A stretch of DNA of 64,000 nt from Limosilactobacillus secaliphilus (GCF_001437055.1 NZ_JQBW01000010.1:445472-509471); one strand, 5' to 3'; shown: positions 1-9,139, numbered from the stretch's first letter. Numbers and translations are program-made. Notes: generated by a model not told the origin, from the sequence alone.

Positions 1-915
1 AACTTCTACAGCGACCAGGCAACGTCTAACGGGGTTATTCTCGACTTCACGGACATGAATAACCAGTTCATCGATGTTTCCAACGCGACGCCAACTGACA
101 ACGTGATCTACGTGAACATCCCAGTTGGCCTTCTGCAAGGCAGCCAGCCGATCAAGATTTTCGGCCTGTCGAGCAAGAAGGGCGCACCAACGGTTGTCAT
201 CAACGTGCTGAACGCAGATGGCACAATCAACGTCGCTACCCAGGTGCTCCTCTTCTACGACGGCAGCAACACGCCAATCAACAACAGCGAAAGTCACTCA
301 GTTCCGAACCACGTGCTTTGGAACTTTGGCAACGCAGAGGTGATCAACGTTTACTCCGGTCGTTTCATGGGCAGCATCCTTGCGCCAAAGGCAACGGTCA
401 ACGCCCACGTCAACATCGACGGTAACATCATCGCCAACATCGTTAATATCACTGGCGGTGAATCGCACCGTTGGGACATCCACCCAGTGGTACCACCGTC
501 CTTCATTGAGATTCCGACGCCGGATCCTGACCCGACACCAGACCCAGATCCAACGCCAGACCCGGAACCAACACCAGATCCTGAACCAACTCCGGACCCA
601 GAACCGACACCGGATCCTGATCCAACACCAGATCCGGAACCAACGCCAGACTCTGACCCGACGCCAGAACCGGAAGACCCAGCACCAAGCGACCCAACAA
701 ATGAAGATTCTGCTGACACCAACGCATCAGTAAATCCGTCTAACCAGCTTGAAGCTACGGCTAAAGTCACTCCGAGTATTAGTAATCAACAAGCAGAGTT
801 GCCACAGCTGGGTAACAATCACCAGACTGGAAAAATAGCCGGGATCCTGTCATTGGCCTTCCTGTTAAACCTGGTAACATTGGGATGGTACAAACGGCGT
901 AATCGCCAACGGTAG
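1..915 (+). CDS. Sortase-anchored surface protein, choice-of-anchor-A type (5'-truncated)
   Basis: The reading frame is open to the left edge, so only the C-terminal 304 residues are present. Residues about 20-160 resemble the end of the choice-of-anchor-A adhesin domain, with its GSILAP and GGESHRW motifs. A linker of alternating Asp/Glu-Pro and Thr-Pro units follows (codons about 174-230), as is usual for wall-spanning stalks. The C-terminus is a sortase signal: an LPQLG motif (an LPxTG variant), a hydrophobic helix and the basic tail KRRNRQR. The mature protein should be covalently bound to peptidoglycan and face outwards. Ligand unknown. A bidirectional terminator follows immediately. Confidence 0.85.
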   Translation, partial: NFYSDQATSNGVILDFTDMNNQFIDVSNATPTDNVIYVNIPVGLLQGSQPIKIFGLSSKKGAPTVVINVLNADGTINVATQVLLFYDGSNTPINNSESHSVPNHVLWNFGNAEVINVYSGRFMGSILAPKATVNAHVNIDGNIIANIVNITGGESHRWDIHPVVPPSFIEIPTPDPDPTPDPDPTPDPEPTPDPEPTPDPEPTPDPDPTPDPEPTPDSDPTPEPEDPAPSDPTNEDSADTNASVNPSNQLEATAKVTPSISNQQAELPQLGNNHQTGKIAGILSLAFLLNLVTLGWYKRRNRQR

Positions 916-931
916 TCACTCTTATAAAAAC

Positions 932-969
932 AAAGACTGGAGAAAGTTTCGACTTTCTCCAGTCTTTTT
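932..969. terminator. Bidirectional intrinsic terminator
   Basis: A 15-bp perfect stem (932-946 with 953-967) encloses a 6-base loop. A-rich and T-rich flanks allow it to stop both the rightward adhesin gene and the leftward surface-protein gene. Confidence 0.85.
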
Positions 970-991
970 AATTTGTTATTAGTTAATTAAT

Positions 992-3900
992 TTAGTATTC
1001 CCTTTTAGGATTAATCGCAATCCACTCGTCAGCACTATTTCCATTACCTGCTGGATCATCAGTGAACCTCAGAACCACTTGTAATCCTTGAGTTGAATAA
1101 CTTGGCAACATAAAACTAACATTAAAGCCGCTGTTCTGACTTTGATAGATTCTAGGATAAGCTCTAGCAACGTCATCTCGTACTGTAAAGCCAATCTTTT
1201 GGCGACCAATTTCATGACCATTCTGTAGCAGAATTGCATATGCATATGGTTTAGTTAATGATTGATCACTGCACATCCATCCTTGCAGCGTTAATTCTTT
1301 GTCTCTTAAAATTTCACTATCAATGTAATGCGCTGATTGATCAAACATCCCAAGATTTAACCAATAATCGGTGTGTGCTCCATCATTTCCATTGCCATTT
1401 TGATCAGCAGAATAACGACTCACCAATGAATAGTTATGACCAGGTACCAGATTTAAACCAGCAAAAGCATAGTTAAATCTAGAATGATCTGCAGTCTTAG
1501 TATCACTGAATACTTTGCCAACATCAGGCGAGTTCAAAAGAGCTACTTTTTGAGATGCAACTTGTTGTCCAGTTGTATTATCAAAGACTATCAGATAATG
1601 ATTTGGTTCTAATTGAGAAATATCATCTGCGTGCCACCCTGCAACTTGTAATTGACCATTACTAAAGTTTACTGAATCTAAGTGAGCCCTATTAATATGG
1701 GTTATTGGGTTAAACCAATAATCAACCGCATTCCCATTACCAGCAGCATCATCTGTCCAGCGAGAAATAAATTGAATATTGTCATTGTAAAAATCAGATG
1801 TCAGCGTGAATGGAGCTATGAATCCAGAATTTACAGCATTGGCTACTGTTGGATAAACATTAGCCACGTCTGGACGGCTAACAGTTGTTACCCGACTTCT
1901 TGCAATCTCATGACCCAGATTCTGATCCCAGGCAATAATGTAATGATAAGGGCGCCCAGCAGCTTGATTAGTAGCATGCCAGCCTGTAACCATCAAAATA
2001 TGATCATTCGTTTTTAAACCGTCTAGCCATGCTTGATTAGTCTCATTCATTACTAATGGACCAAACCAGTGGTCACTATGAACACCCTCACCATTAATTT
2101 GATCATCACTATATCGTGAAACAACACTCAGTGAATGATTAACAACATTATTAGGAATATCAACCGTAATATTAAATCCAGAATACCGGCTATTTACCAC
2201 ATTTGGATATGCATTTTGTACATCATCACGAATCAGTGGAGTAATTCGTTGACGTGCAATTTCGTGCCCTAAAGTATTGTCATAAACAATAACATATCTA
2301 TAAGACGCGTCATTACTCATTCCAGACGCATGCCAACCGCTAACAATTAACTGTGCTTGCCCTTCAGAATTTTCAGTTAGCTTGTAATTATCCAGGTACC
2401 CATAGTTATAGTTGGTTTGATTAAATTTAGTATTTGAATCAAATGGAACTTGATTATTAGCTAAATGTTCATTCACTTTAACAACATTAATGATTATTGT
2501 AGCAATGCCATCCTCATTAACTATCACCGATGTTGGGATTTGTTCGTTAGGGTCTGCTAATTTGTATCCATTTGGTAATGCAAAAGGAACATCAATCGTA
2601 GACCCCACCTTACCAGAAATTTGTTGAGTCTTTACGATTACACCATTCGAGTCCACATAGTTGATGACTCCAGTTTTAACTGTTGGGATCTTTTTAACTT
2701 TAATTGTGACAGTTGGAATTCCATCACTGGTAACTGTGACTTGAGATGGAATCTGTTCATTCTTATCTGCTAACTCATAACCATCTGGTAAAGCAATTTT
2801 GACGCCAATCTTGTCGCCTACTTTGCCAGAAAGATGATCTGTTTTAAGAACATTTCCATCCTGATCTACATAGTTAATAACACCGGTCTTAACCATTGGG
2901 ATCTTTTTTACTCTGATTGCAATGGTTGGAATTCCATCACTGGTAACTGTAACTTGAGATGGAACCTGTTCATCCTTATCTGCTAACTCATAACCATCTG
3001 GTAAAGCAATTTTGACGTCAATCTTGTCGCCTACTTTGCCAGAAAGATGATCCGTTTTAAGAACATTCCCATCCTGATCTACATAGTTAATAACACCAGT
3101 TTTAACTGTTGGGATCTTTTTTACTCTGATTGTGACAGTTGGAATACCATCACTCGTAACCGTAACTTGAGATGGGATCTGTTCATCCTTATTTGCTAAT
3201 TCATAACCATCTGGTAAAGCAATTTTGACGTCAATCTTGTCGCCTACTTTGCCAGAAAGATGATCCGTCTTAATAACATTCCCATCCTGGTCGACGTATT
3301 TTATATCTCCTCTTTGTGCTATTTCAATATCAATGTCAAACCGTGCATTGGCAACCTCAGACGGGTTTTTAATATAATTCGGGTATTCCATTCGTAATGA
3401 AGCCGTAGTCGGATAAAGCTGTTTATCATCATCACTTAAGGAATCATAAAATCTTTTATATACTTCATTTACTTGTTCTTGTACCAAAGGCATTACTGTT
3501 TCATATACAGATTGCGCTTCACTTTTTCCAGTTATTTTTCTATAAAAAGTTGGTACGTTAATAACTGCTACTGTACTTCCAGTAGGCCCAATCTCGCCAA
3601 GAAAATCAGTTACCTTAATTTGATTATTAAATCTATAATCACTCTTAGATGCAACAAAATAGTTGATCCCCGAATTATTGAAAATATCGTCCATATTGGT
3701 AACACTACTTGTATTCCACTTACTTAAGTCACCAACGTTCTGTAAACCAGGCGTATCTTCAAACATATTTGACATATAAGTGACTTTGCTCGTATTCCAT
3801 TTGCTTAAATCACCAACATAGTGAAGATAATTTGTACCGTGGAACATAAAACTCATATCAGTAACATTACTTGTGTCCCATTTACTCAAATCACCAACAC

Positions 3901-5149
3901 GCTGTATGAAAGTAGAGTCAAACATAAAACTCATATTAGTGACACTACCTGTGTTCCACTTACCTAAATCACCGACATTTTTAATGTTGGCTGCGTTAAA
4001 CATACCTGACATATTGGTAACGTTATTTGTGTTCCATTTACCTAAATCGCCGACGTTCTGAATACCAGTTGAACTAAACATTGATGACATATCAGTAACA
4101 TTCCTTGTGTCCCAATTTCCTAAATCACCAGTATCACGAATGCCAGCATCAGCAAACATTCCACTCAGGTTACTAACACTGCTTGTATTCCAATCACTTA
4201 AATTGCCAACATCATGGAGATGGGAAGTACCTCCAAACATCCCACTTAAATTATTAACGTTGCTTATGTCCCATCTGCTTAAATCACCGATATTTTCAAG
4301 GTGTTTTGCATCATTAAACATATCACTCATATCTGTAACATTGTGAGTATTCCATGAATTTAAACCATATATAGCTTTCAACTCATCCTGGCCCGCAAAC
4401 ATACCTGACATATTGGTGATTTTACTAGTATCTAAATTCGTTAAATCAATACATTTAATTGCACGTCCCAATTTCTTCCAATTAAAGATATTTGACCAGT
4501 CTTCGTCCTCCGCAATTACTTTTTTATTATATGAACCGTTAGTCTTACTTATAGCTAAAGTATCCATCCAACTAGAACCATATCCATAAACACTAGATGG
4601 TTGCAGAATATCTTTTAAGGTTTCGGAAGAAATACCAACAGCTGCAATTCCATTAACACTAATATTGGAATTACTAAAATCATTTAAATTAGGAATAATT
4701 ATGTGAGTTAAATCAGACCCATGGTAACCCGTAATATTTAGAATATTATTGTCTTTTTGATAGTCCCAATCATTAACATTGACCGTGCCATAAGCGTTTG
4801 GATCTAATCCTTCAGAAACGCGAAATTCATTCAAAAAAGTAGTCTGTTTGGTAATCTCATTTTTATTAATCCTATTTATATTATTGGATTGAATGTTTTT
4901 TGTGGCTTCGCTTAATTGTTGTTCTGATTTATTTGAGTATGATTGTGAACTATTGTTTAAAGTAACTTCATTAGTCCTTTGAAGTTCTATATCAGACTTA
5001 ACAGTTTCAGCTTGATTTGGTTGGTTATTGCTATCAGCATAAGCTTTTTGAAGGTTGTTATCAGAAATTAGGCACATAGTTACAACTGTTATTGTTGCTA
5101 TTACCCAATTTTTGCCAGATTTATATAATTTTTTATGTTCCTTTTGCAT
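992..5149 (-). CDS. Large secreted surface protein: KxYKxGKxW signal, BspA-like repeats, MucBP repeats
   Basis: The ATG at 5149 is chosen because AAGGAG lies 8 bases upstream; a TTG six codons earlier overlaps that ribosome binding site. The 1385-residue product starts with a KLYKSGKNW signal (KxYKxGKxW type) and hydrophobic segment. Residues about 235-490 hold some ten BspA-like (DUF285) repeats of the form VTNMSxMF...VGDLxKWNT. Four MucBP-type repeats follow (about 613-890, YVDQDGNVLKTDHLSGKVG), the first three nearly identical in DNA. Four repeats of about 115 residues finish the protein (GWHA...GHEIAR...RxDV...YP...SGF...DYWF); I cannot assign them to a named family. No LPxTG motif is present, so these C-terminal repeats may hold it on the surface. 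Probable mucus/host or matrix adhesin. It is lower in GC than its neighbours. Confidence 0.88.
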   Translation of the reverse strand: MQKEHKKLYKSGKNWVIATITVVTMCLISDNNLQKAYADSNNQPNQAETVKSDIELQRTNEVTLNNSSQSYSNKSEQQLSEATKNIQSNNINRINKNEITKQTTFLNEFRVSEGLDPNAYGTVNVNDWDYQKDNNILNITGYHGSDLTHIIIPNLNDFSNSNISVNGIAAVGISSETLKDILQPSSVYGYGSSWMDTLAISKTNGSYNKKVIAEDEDWSNIFNWKKLGRAIKCIDLTNLDTSKITNMSGMFAGQDELKAIYGLNSWNTHNVTDMSDMFNDAKHLENIGDLSRWDISNVNNLSGMFGGTSHLHDVGNLSDWNTSSVSNLSGMFADAGIRDTGDLGNWDTRNVTDMSSMFSSTGIQNVGDLGKWNTNNVTNMSGMFNAANIKNVGDLGKWNTGSVTNMSFMFDSTFIQRVGDLSKWDTSNVTDMSFMFHGTNYLHYVGDLSKWNTSKVTYMSNMFEDTPGLQNVGDLSKWNTSSVTNMDDIFNNSGINYFVASKSDYRFNNQIKVTDFLGEIGPTGSTVAVINVPTFYRKITGKSEAQSVYETVMPLVQEQVNEVYKRFYDSLSDDDKQLYPTTASLRMEYPNYIKNPSEVANARFDIDIEIAQRGDIKYVDQDGNVIKTDHLSGKVGDKIDVKIALPDGYELANKDEQIPSQVTVTSDGIPTVTIRVKKIPTVKTGVINYVDQDGNVLKTDHLSGKVGDKIDVKIALPDGYELADKDEQVPSQVTVTSDGIPTIAIRVKKIPMVKTGVINYVDQDGNVLKTDHLSGKVGDKIGVKIALPDGYELADKNEQIPSQVTVTSDGIPTVTIKVKKIPTVKTGVINYVDSNGVIVKTQQISGKVGSTIDVPFALPNGYKLADPNEQIPTSVIVNEDGIATIIINVVKVNEHLANNQVPFDSNTKFNQTNYNYGYLDNYKLTENSEGQAQLIVSGWHASGMSNDASYRYVIVYDNTLGHEIARQRITPLIRDDVQNAYPNVVNSRYSGFNITVDIPNNVVNHSLSVVSRYSDDQINGEGVHSDHWFGPLVMNETNQAWLDGLKTNDHILMVTGWHATNQAAGRPYHYIIAWDQNLGHEIARSRVTTVSRPDVANVYPTVANAVNSGFIAPFTLTSDFYNDNIQFISRWTDDAAGNGNAVDYWFNPITHINRAHLDSVNFSNGQLQVAGWHADDISQLEPNHYLIVFDNTTGQQVASQKVALLNSPDVGKVFSDTKTADHSRFNYAFAGLNLVPGHNYSLVSRYSADQNGNGNDGAHTDYWLNLGMFDQSAHYIDSEILRDKELTLQGWMCSDQSLTKPYAYAILLQNGHEIGRQKIGFTVRDDVARAYPRIYQSQNSGFNVSFMLPSYSTQGLQVVLRFTDDPAGNGNSADEWIAINPKREY

Positions 5150-5167
5150 TTGTATTCTCCTTATCAA

Positions 5168-5196
5168 TTTATATTAATAAAAGCGCCTTCAAGCAA
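5168..5196 (-). promoter_or_regulatory. Promoter of the MucBP/BspA-like surface protein
   Basis: On the minus strand TTGCTT (5191-5196) and TATAAA (5168-5173) are separated by exactly 17 bases, just upstream of the AAGGAG of the 5149 start. Confidence 0.6.
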
Positions 5197-5202
5197 AGTT
5201 TA

Positions 5203-5210
5203 CCCCCCCC
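5203..5210. repeat. Homopolymeric C8/G8 tract next to a surface-protein promoter
   Basis: Eight consecutive C on the plus strand (G8 in the direction of transcription), 6 bases upstream of the -35 box. It is the only such G/C run I noticed in the window. Tracts at this place can change promoter strength by slipped-strand replication. Confidence 0.8.
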
Positions 5211-5249
5211 TTCACGAGATCAAGCTCATTAACTGCTCATAATTAGACA

Positions 5250-5288
5250 GTAAAAGGGCTTCTGACGAAATGTCAGAAGCCCTTTTAC
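5250..5288. terminator. Terminator of the gal operon
   Basis: A 17-bp perfect inverted repeat (5250-5266 with 5272-5288) with a 5-base loop lies just after the galR stop and upstream of the surface-protein promoter. Confidence 0.85.
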
Positions 5289-5303
5289 ATCACTTTTAAT
5301 TCA

Positions 5304-6290
5304 TTAATTAGCAGTGCTTTGCCGCAATTTCAAATTGGTGGCCACTAGCAGACAGTTAGGAAAGTCCTGCGGGTGGCTCAAGCGGTCAACCAGCAGTTGC
5401 ACCGCCTTACCCGCCATCTGGTCGGTCGGCACGTGCACGCTCGACAGCGGCGGATAAGCAAACTTGGTGACCACCGTGTCGTCGAACGTGATCAACGCCA
5501 TCTCTTGCGGTACCGCAATCTTTTGCTCATGCAGCCACTTCAGAGCCCCCAAGGCCATGGCATCGTTAGCCACCAAAACGGCATCCAGTTTCGGGAAGCG
5601 CCCTTTCAAGCGGGCCATCGCGTCATAACCACTGTCAGTGCGGTAATCACCATACTCCAAGGCGTCCTTGGCTGCCGGATCAAACTGCTGGGCCAGTGAA
5701 ATAAAGGTTTGGGGACGCGAATCGATTACTTCTTGGTCGTCAGTCGTATATTCCTTACCGGCAATCATCCCAACGTGCTGGTAGTGCTGGAACAAATACT
5801 GTCCGGCCTGCATAATGCCGCCAGCAATATCAGGAACGACACAGTCAATGCCCATGGTCAGGGTGTTTTGGTCGATTACCACCATGTGTTCATAGCGGTT
5901 ATGCAGTTTGCTCAACTGATCCGAACTGAACTTCCCGATGGCGATCAAACCGTCGACCTGACTCGGCAGTTGCGACCATTTGTTGGCAAATGTGGTCGCC
6001 GTTTCACAACCCATCTGTTGCGCAGCCCGTTCGACGGACAAACGGATACTCAGATAGTACAGGTCGTTTAATTCCTGCTCCTGTGGATACCACTGCAGGA
6101 TGGCGATACGCTTGGTGGCCTTAGCCTGACGATGATGCGGTTTCGTGTAGGATAGTTGCTCAGCCAATGATAATACCGACTCGCGGGTGCTTTGACTCAC
6201 TGACAGACTGCTATCATGGTTCAAAATCCGTGAAACCGTGGCGATTGAAACCCCCGCTTTTTTTGCAATGTCTTTTAATGTAACTGCCAC
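5304..6290 (-). CDS. galR: Galactose operon repressor, LacI family
   Basis: The GTG at 6290 is preferred: it is preceded by AAGGATTC and starts VAVTLKDIAKKAGVSIATVSRIL, the usual beginning of a LacI-family helix-turn-helix. A longer open frame would run into galT. The 328-residue product has the normal LacI length, with an N-terminal DNA-binding domain (residues 1-60) and a periplasmic-binding-protein-like effector domain. It is the last gene of galK-galT-galR, 13 bases after galT, the usual Lactobacillus/Streptococcus arrangement. It is inferred to bind the AGTAAA-type palindrome at 8972-8985, regulating the operon and itself. Confidence 0.9.
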   Translation of the reverse strand: MAVTLKDIAKKAGVSIATVSRILNHDSSLSVSQSTRESVLSLAEQLSYTKPHHRQAKATKRIAILQWYPQEQELNDLYYLSIRLSVERAAQQMGCETATTFANKWSQLPSQVDGLIAIGKFSSDQLSKLHNRYEHMVVIDQNTLTMGIDCVVPDIAGGIMQAGQYLFQHYQHVGMIAGKEYTTDDQEVIDSRPQTFISLAQQFDPAAKDALEYGDYRTDSGYDAMARLKGRFPKLDAVLVANDAMALGALKWLHEQKIAVPQEMALITFDDTVVTKFAYPPLSSVHVPTDQMAGKAVQLLVDRLSHPQDFPNCLLVATNLKLRQSTAN

Positions 6291-6303
6291 GATTAGAATC
6301 CTT

Positions 6304-7755
6304 TCATAGTTTCTGGATGAATCGCTGCCAACCAGCTTGACCGGCAGCATCATCTTTGAATACACCGGCATCGGCCAAAACATTGGCAAAGACCTGTGCC
6401 AGTTCTGCTTGCATCACTTCATCCACGTTGTCGGCGTTAATCTCCCGCTTGCTGGCCACAGCTTTCGCCCATGGCAAATGAGCTTCACTGATCTGATTGG
6501 GCTGCTTCAGCCAGAAGCGTTTAACCTGTACCAGCTCATCCTTTAGCCGCGCTGGTAGAATGGCCCGACCCATTACTTCAATCAAGCCAATGTTTTCCTT
6601 CTTGATATGCCAGTATTGAGCATGCGGGTGAAAAATACCGAGTGGATAGTCTTCATTAGTATTATTATCCCGCAAAACAAGGTCCAGAACAAACTTTTCG
6701 TGGTCGCGATGCATGATGGGGGTAACGGTATGATGACGGGTGCCATTCTTTTCCGCAATCAACTGTAACTGCGGATCGCTGTAGTGGTCCCAGCTATTGA
6801 TGATGTGCGCGCCCAGGTTGATCAATGCCGTCGTGTCCGTGCTGATCAAGCGCAGGTCGCTCATCGGCCAGTCAACGATGCCGGCTTCTACCTGCGGATA
6901 TTCTTTAAACGTCAACGCTTCTTTGATTGGCGCCTTCATCATTGGAAATACATGCCGGCCGCCCTGGTAGTGTTCGTGTGACAACAATGAACCACCCACG
7001 ATGGGCAGGTCTGCGTTGCTGCCGACGAAGTATTGGGGAAACATTTTCTCAATTTCGACCAGGTTAACCAAAGTCTGCTGGTTAATCTGCATTGGTTCGT
7101 GCTTGGCATCCAGAAAAATACAGTGCTCATTGAAGTAGGCATATGGTGAATACTGCAGGCCCCACTGATGGCCGCCCAAAGTCAGGCGGATAATCCGGTG
7201 ATTGCTGCGCGCTGCATGGCCCAGCCGTCCCAGGTAGCCTTCGTTTTCCATGCACAAAACACACTGCGGATACTGCTTGTCCTTATTGTGTGCCGCGGCG
7301 GCGATGGCCTTGGGATCCTTTTCCGGTTTGGACAGGTTGATCGTAATTTCCAGTTCGTTGCCACCTTGGACCTTGTGTTTGAAGACCACATTCTTCTTGA
7401 TGGCACTTACCTTAACGTAATCGTTGTTGGTGCAGAGCCGGTAGAACCAATCCGTTGCCAGCTGCGGTGATTGTTCATACTTTTCCCAGAACAAGCGATT
7501 AACGGTGGACGGCAGCGGGGTCAACAAATCATACAGTTGATCATTTAAAATCTCTTTAGCCGTTGGACCGTCTTCGATCTTGCCCCGCTTAACTGCCAAT
7601 TCAACCAGTTGTGCAACCAGCGGCTCATCGTCTTTTGCTTGCACATCTTCGTCACCAACCAGTGAACGAACTTTGTTAGCGACATAAATCTTGTCTAACG
7701 GCTGAAAGCGGCCGCTCCGGATTGCTTTTTCGGTAAATTGCTCAATTAATTGCAT
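6304..7755 (-). CDS. galT: UDP-glucose--hexose-1-phosphate uridylyltransferase (class II)
   Basis: Exchanges UMP between UDP-glucose and galactose-1-phosphate in the Leloir pathway, in the cytoplasm. The 483-residue length and overall sequence match the Firmicutes-type (class II) GalT rather than the shorter E. coli type. Landmarks include CVLCMENEGYLGR and the His-rich segment GGSLLSHEHYQGGRH, which carries the histidines of the active-site region. AAAGGA lies about 9 bases before the ATG. It sits 18 bases after galK and 13 before galR, in one transcript. Confidence 0.95.
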   Translation of the reverse strand: MQLIEQFTEKAIRSGRFQPLDKIYVANKVRSLVGDEDVQAKDDEPLVAQLVELAVKRGKIEDGPTAKEILNDQLYDLLTPLPSTVNRLFWEKYEQSPQLATDWFYRLCTNNDYVKVSAIKKNVVFKHKVQGGNELEITINLSKPEKDPKAIAAAAHNKDKQYPQCVLCMENEGYLGRLGHAARSNHRIIRLTLGGHQWGLQYSPYAYFNEHCIFLDAKHEPMQINQQTLVNLVEIEKMFPQYFVGSNADLPIVGGSLLSHEHYQGGRHVFPMMKAPIKEALTFKEYPQVEAGIVDWPMSDLRLISTDTTALINLGAHIINSWDHYSDPQLQLIAEKNGTRHHTVTPIMHRDHEKFVLDLVLRDNNTNEDYPLGIFHPHAQYWHIKKENIGLIEVMGRAILPARLKDELVQVKRFWLKQPNQISEAHLPWAKAVASKREINADNVDEVMQAELAQVFANVLADAGVFKDDAAGQAGWQRFIQKL

Positions 7756-7773
7756 ACCAATCGTCCTTTTCTT

Positions 7774-8940
7774 CTATAACTGGTGCGAACCATCAACAAT
7801 TTCGGCGTCATAAAAACTGGCCGCATAACCGATCTTCTGTTGGTAAACTTTACCAACCGCCTGTTTGAAGGCTTCGGCAGCGTCCTTCTTAACAATTGCA
7901 ATGGCGCTCCCAGCAAAGCCGCCACCAATCATCCGGGCACCTAAGCAGGATGGCTGCTGCCATGCGGCTTCGGCCAAGGTGTCGAGCTCTTTGCCTGAAA
8001 CTTCGTAATCATAATGCAGCGATACATGCGATGCCGAAATCAACCGGCCCAATTTGTCCAAATCGCCAGCCTGCATGGCCTTAGCAGCCTCCATCGTCCG
8101 CCGATCTTCCATGACCACATGGCGGGTCCGCCGCAGCAACACATCATCATTCAATAGGTATGAGTACTCATCAAATTGTTCCAAGCTCAATTGGGCCAAG
8201 GCGGTGATCCCTAGCTTTGTTTGCAATTTAGTCAATGCTTTTTGGCACTGATTAACTCGCTCGTTGTAGGCCGAGCCAGCCAGTGAATGCTTTTTGTTGG
8301 TGCTCATGATGACAATCTCATAGTCACCCAAAACAAGGGGCCGGTATTCATATTGCAAGGTTTCGCAGTTTAATAAAATGGCATTGTCTTTTTTACTCAT
8401 TCCGACGGCAAACTGATCCATGATCCCGGAATTCAAGCCTACGAAGTCGTTTTCCGTCTTTTGACCCAGTTTTACTAACTCAACTGGTTCAATCTGCAAG
8501 TGGAATTCCGTCTTCAAGACAATCCCCATTAACATTTCGATCGATGCCGACGACGACAAGCCTGCACCATAAGGCAATCCGCCATTAATGTAAAGGTTGA
8601 AACCATGGTTGATTTGGTAGCCCTTCTGTCGTAAGTAAACCAGCATGCCCTTCAAATAGTTGGCCCAGACCTTGTCATTAGCTGTTTCTGGCAACTGGTC
8701 ATCAACTTTAAATGTGACCACGCTGCCGTGCATATTAGCCGAGTACAGTTCAACCCGGTCGTCATTGCGCGGCCCAAAAACACCGTAAGTGCCTAAACTG
8801 ATTGCACACGGAAAAGCATGGCCACCATTGTAGTCCAAGTGTTCACCAATCAAATTAATACGGCCAGGAGAGAAAAAAACGTCTTTCCCCGGACAATTAA
8901 ACGCCCTTTCGAATTCTGCTAATAATTCTTGTTTTTTCAT
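7774..8940 (-). CDS. galK: Galactokinase
   Basis: Phosphorylates galactose at C1 with ATP, the entry step of the Leloir pathway. The ATG at 8940 has AGGAGG upstream and gives 388 residues, the standard length; an in-frame start at 9105 would lie upstream of the promoter. GHMP-kinase landmarks: the galactokinase signature GRINLIGEHLDYNGG near residue 27, the ATP loop LPYGAGLSSSAS near 120, and the C-terminal IGGGFAGSAI. First gene of the galKTR operon, behind the promoter, operator and cre-like site listed here. Confidence 0.97.
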   Translation of the reverse strand: MKKQELLAEFERAFNCPGKDVFFSPGRINLIGEHLDYNGGHAFPCAISLGTYGVFGPRNDDRVELYSANMHGSVVTFKVDDQLPETANDKVWANYLKGMLVYLRQKGYQINHGFNLYINGGLPYGAGLSSSASIEMLMGIVLKTEFHLQIEPVELVKLGQKTENDFVGLNSGIMDQFAVGMSKKDNAILLNCETLQYEYRPLVLGDYEIVIMSTNKKHSLAGSAYNERVNQCQKALTKLQTKLGITALAQLSLEQFDEYSYLLNDDVLLRRTRHVVMEDRRTMEAAKAMQAGDLDKLGRLISASHVSLHYDYEVSGKELDTLAEAAWQQPSCLGARMIGGGFAGSAIAIVKKDAAEAFKQAVGKVYQQKIGYAASFYDAEIVDGSHQL

Positions 8941-8971
8941 GATTGCCTCCTGCGCCCTGCATATCTGTTTG

Positions 8972-8985
8972 AGTAAAGTTTTACT
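8972..8985. promoter_or_regulatory. Candidate GalR operator
   Basis: Perfect palindrome AGTAAAGTTTTACT (6-bp arms), 8 bases downstream of the galK -10 box. This is a normal repressor position over the start of transcription. Further AGTAAA half-sites lie near 9039-9059. Assignment to GalR rests on proximity. Confidence 0.65.
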
Positions 8986-8992
8986 AAAATCT

Positions 8993-9021
8993 ATTGTACT
9001 TTTTACTTTTCCGTCAGTCAA
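8993..9021 (-). promoter_or_regulatory. gal operon promoter
   Basis: On the minus strand TTGACT (9016-9021) and TACAAT (8993-8998) are separated by 17 bases. The operator lies just downstream and a cre-like site abuts the -35 on its upstream side. Confidence 0.8.
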
Positions 9022-9035
9022 TAGAGCGCTTTCAT
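9022..9035 (-). promoter_or_regulatory. Candidate cre (CcpA) site upstream of the gal promoter
   Basis: The minus strand reads ATGAAAGCGCTCTA, which keeps the TGAAAGCGCT half and core of the catabolite responsive element but departs from consensus at the 3' end. It directly abuts the -35 box. Confidence 0.5.
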
Positions 9036-9109
9036 ATAAGTAAAAATAATTGAAGTAAAATTCATTGAAGATGAAACCCTTTGCTAACTCACTGAGTGCT
9101 GGCAATCTT

Positions 9110-9139
9110 TTGCGCCCAGTAATTAGAAACTGCTACAAT
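9110..9139 (+). promoter_or_regulatory. Promoter of the phosphatase-family gene
   Basis: TTGCGC (9110-9115), an 18-base spacer and TACAAT (9134-9139) with an extended -10 TGC, 22 bases before the start codon. Confidence 0.5.

Noticed and set aside
351-770. 139-codon minus-strand frame rich in Gly-Ser-Val repeats
   Set aside because: Exact antisense of the Asp/Glu-Pro-Thr repeat of the adhesin; its composition follows from that repeat and it has no ribosome binding site.
2680-4400. Regular DNA repeats resembling an array
   Set aside because: They are in-frame protein repeats (MucBP and BspA-like), without CRISPR-sized direct repeats or cas genes.
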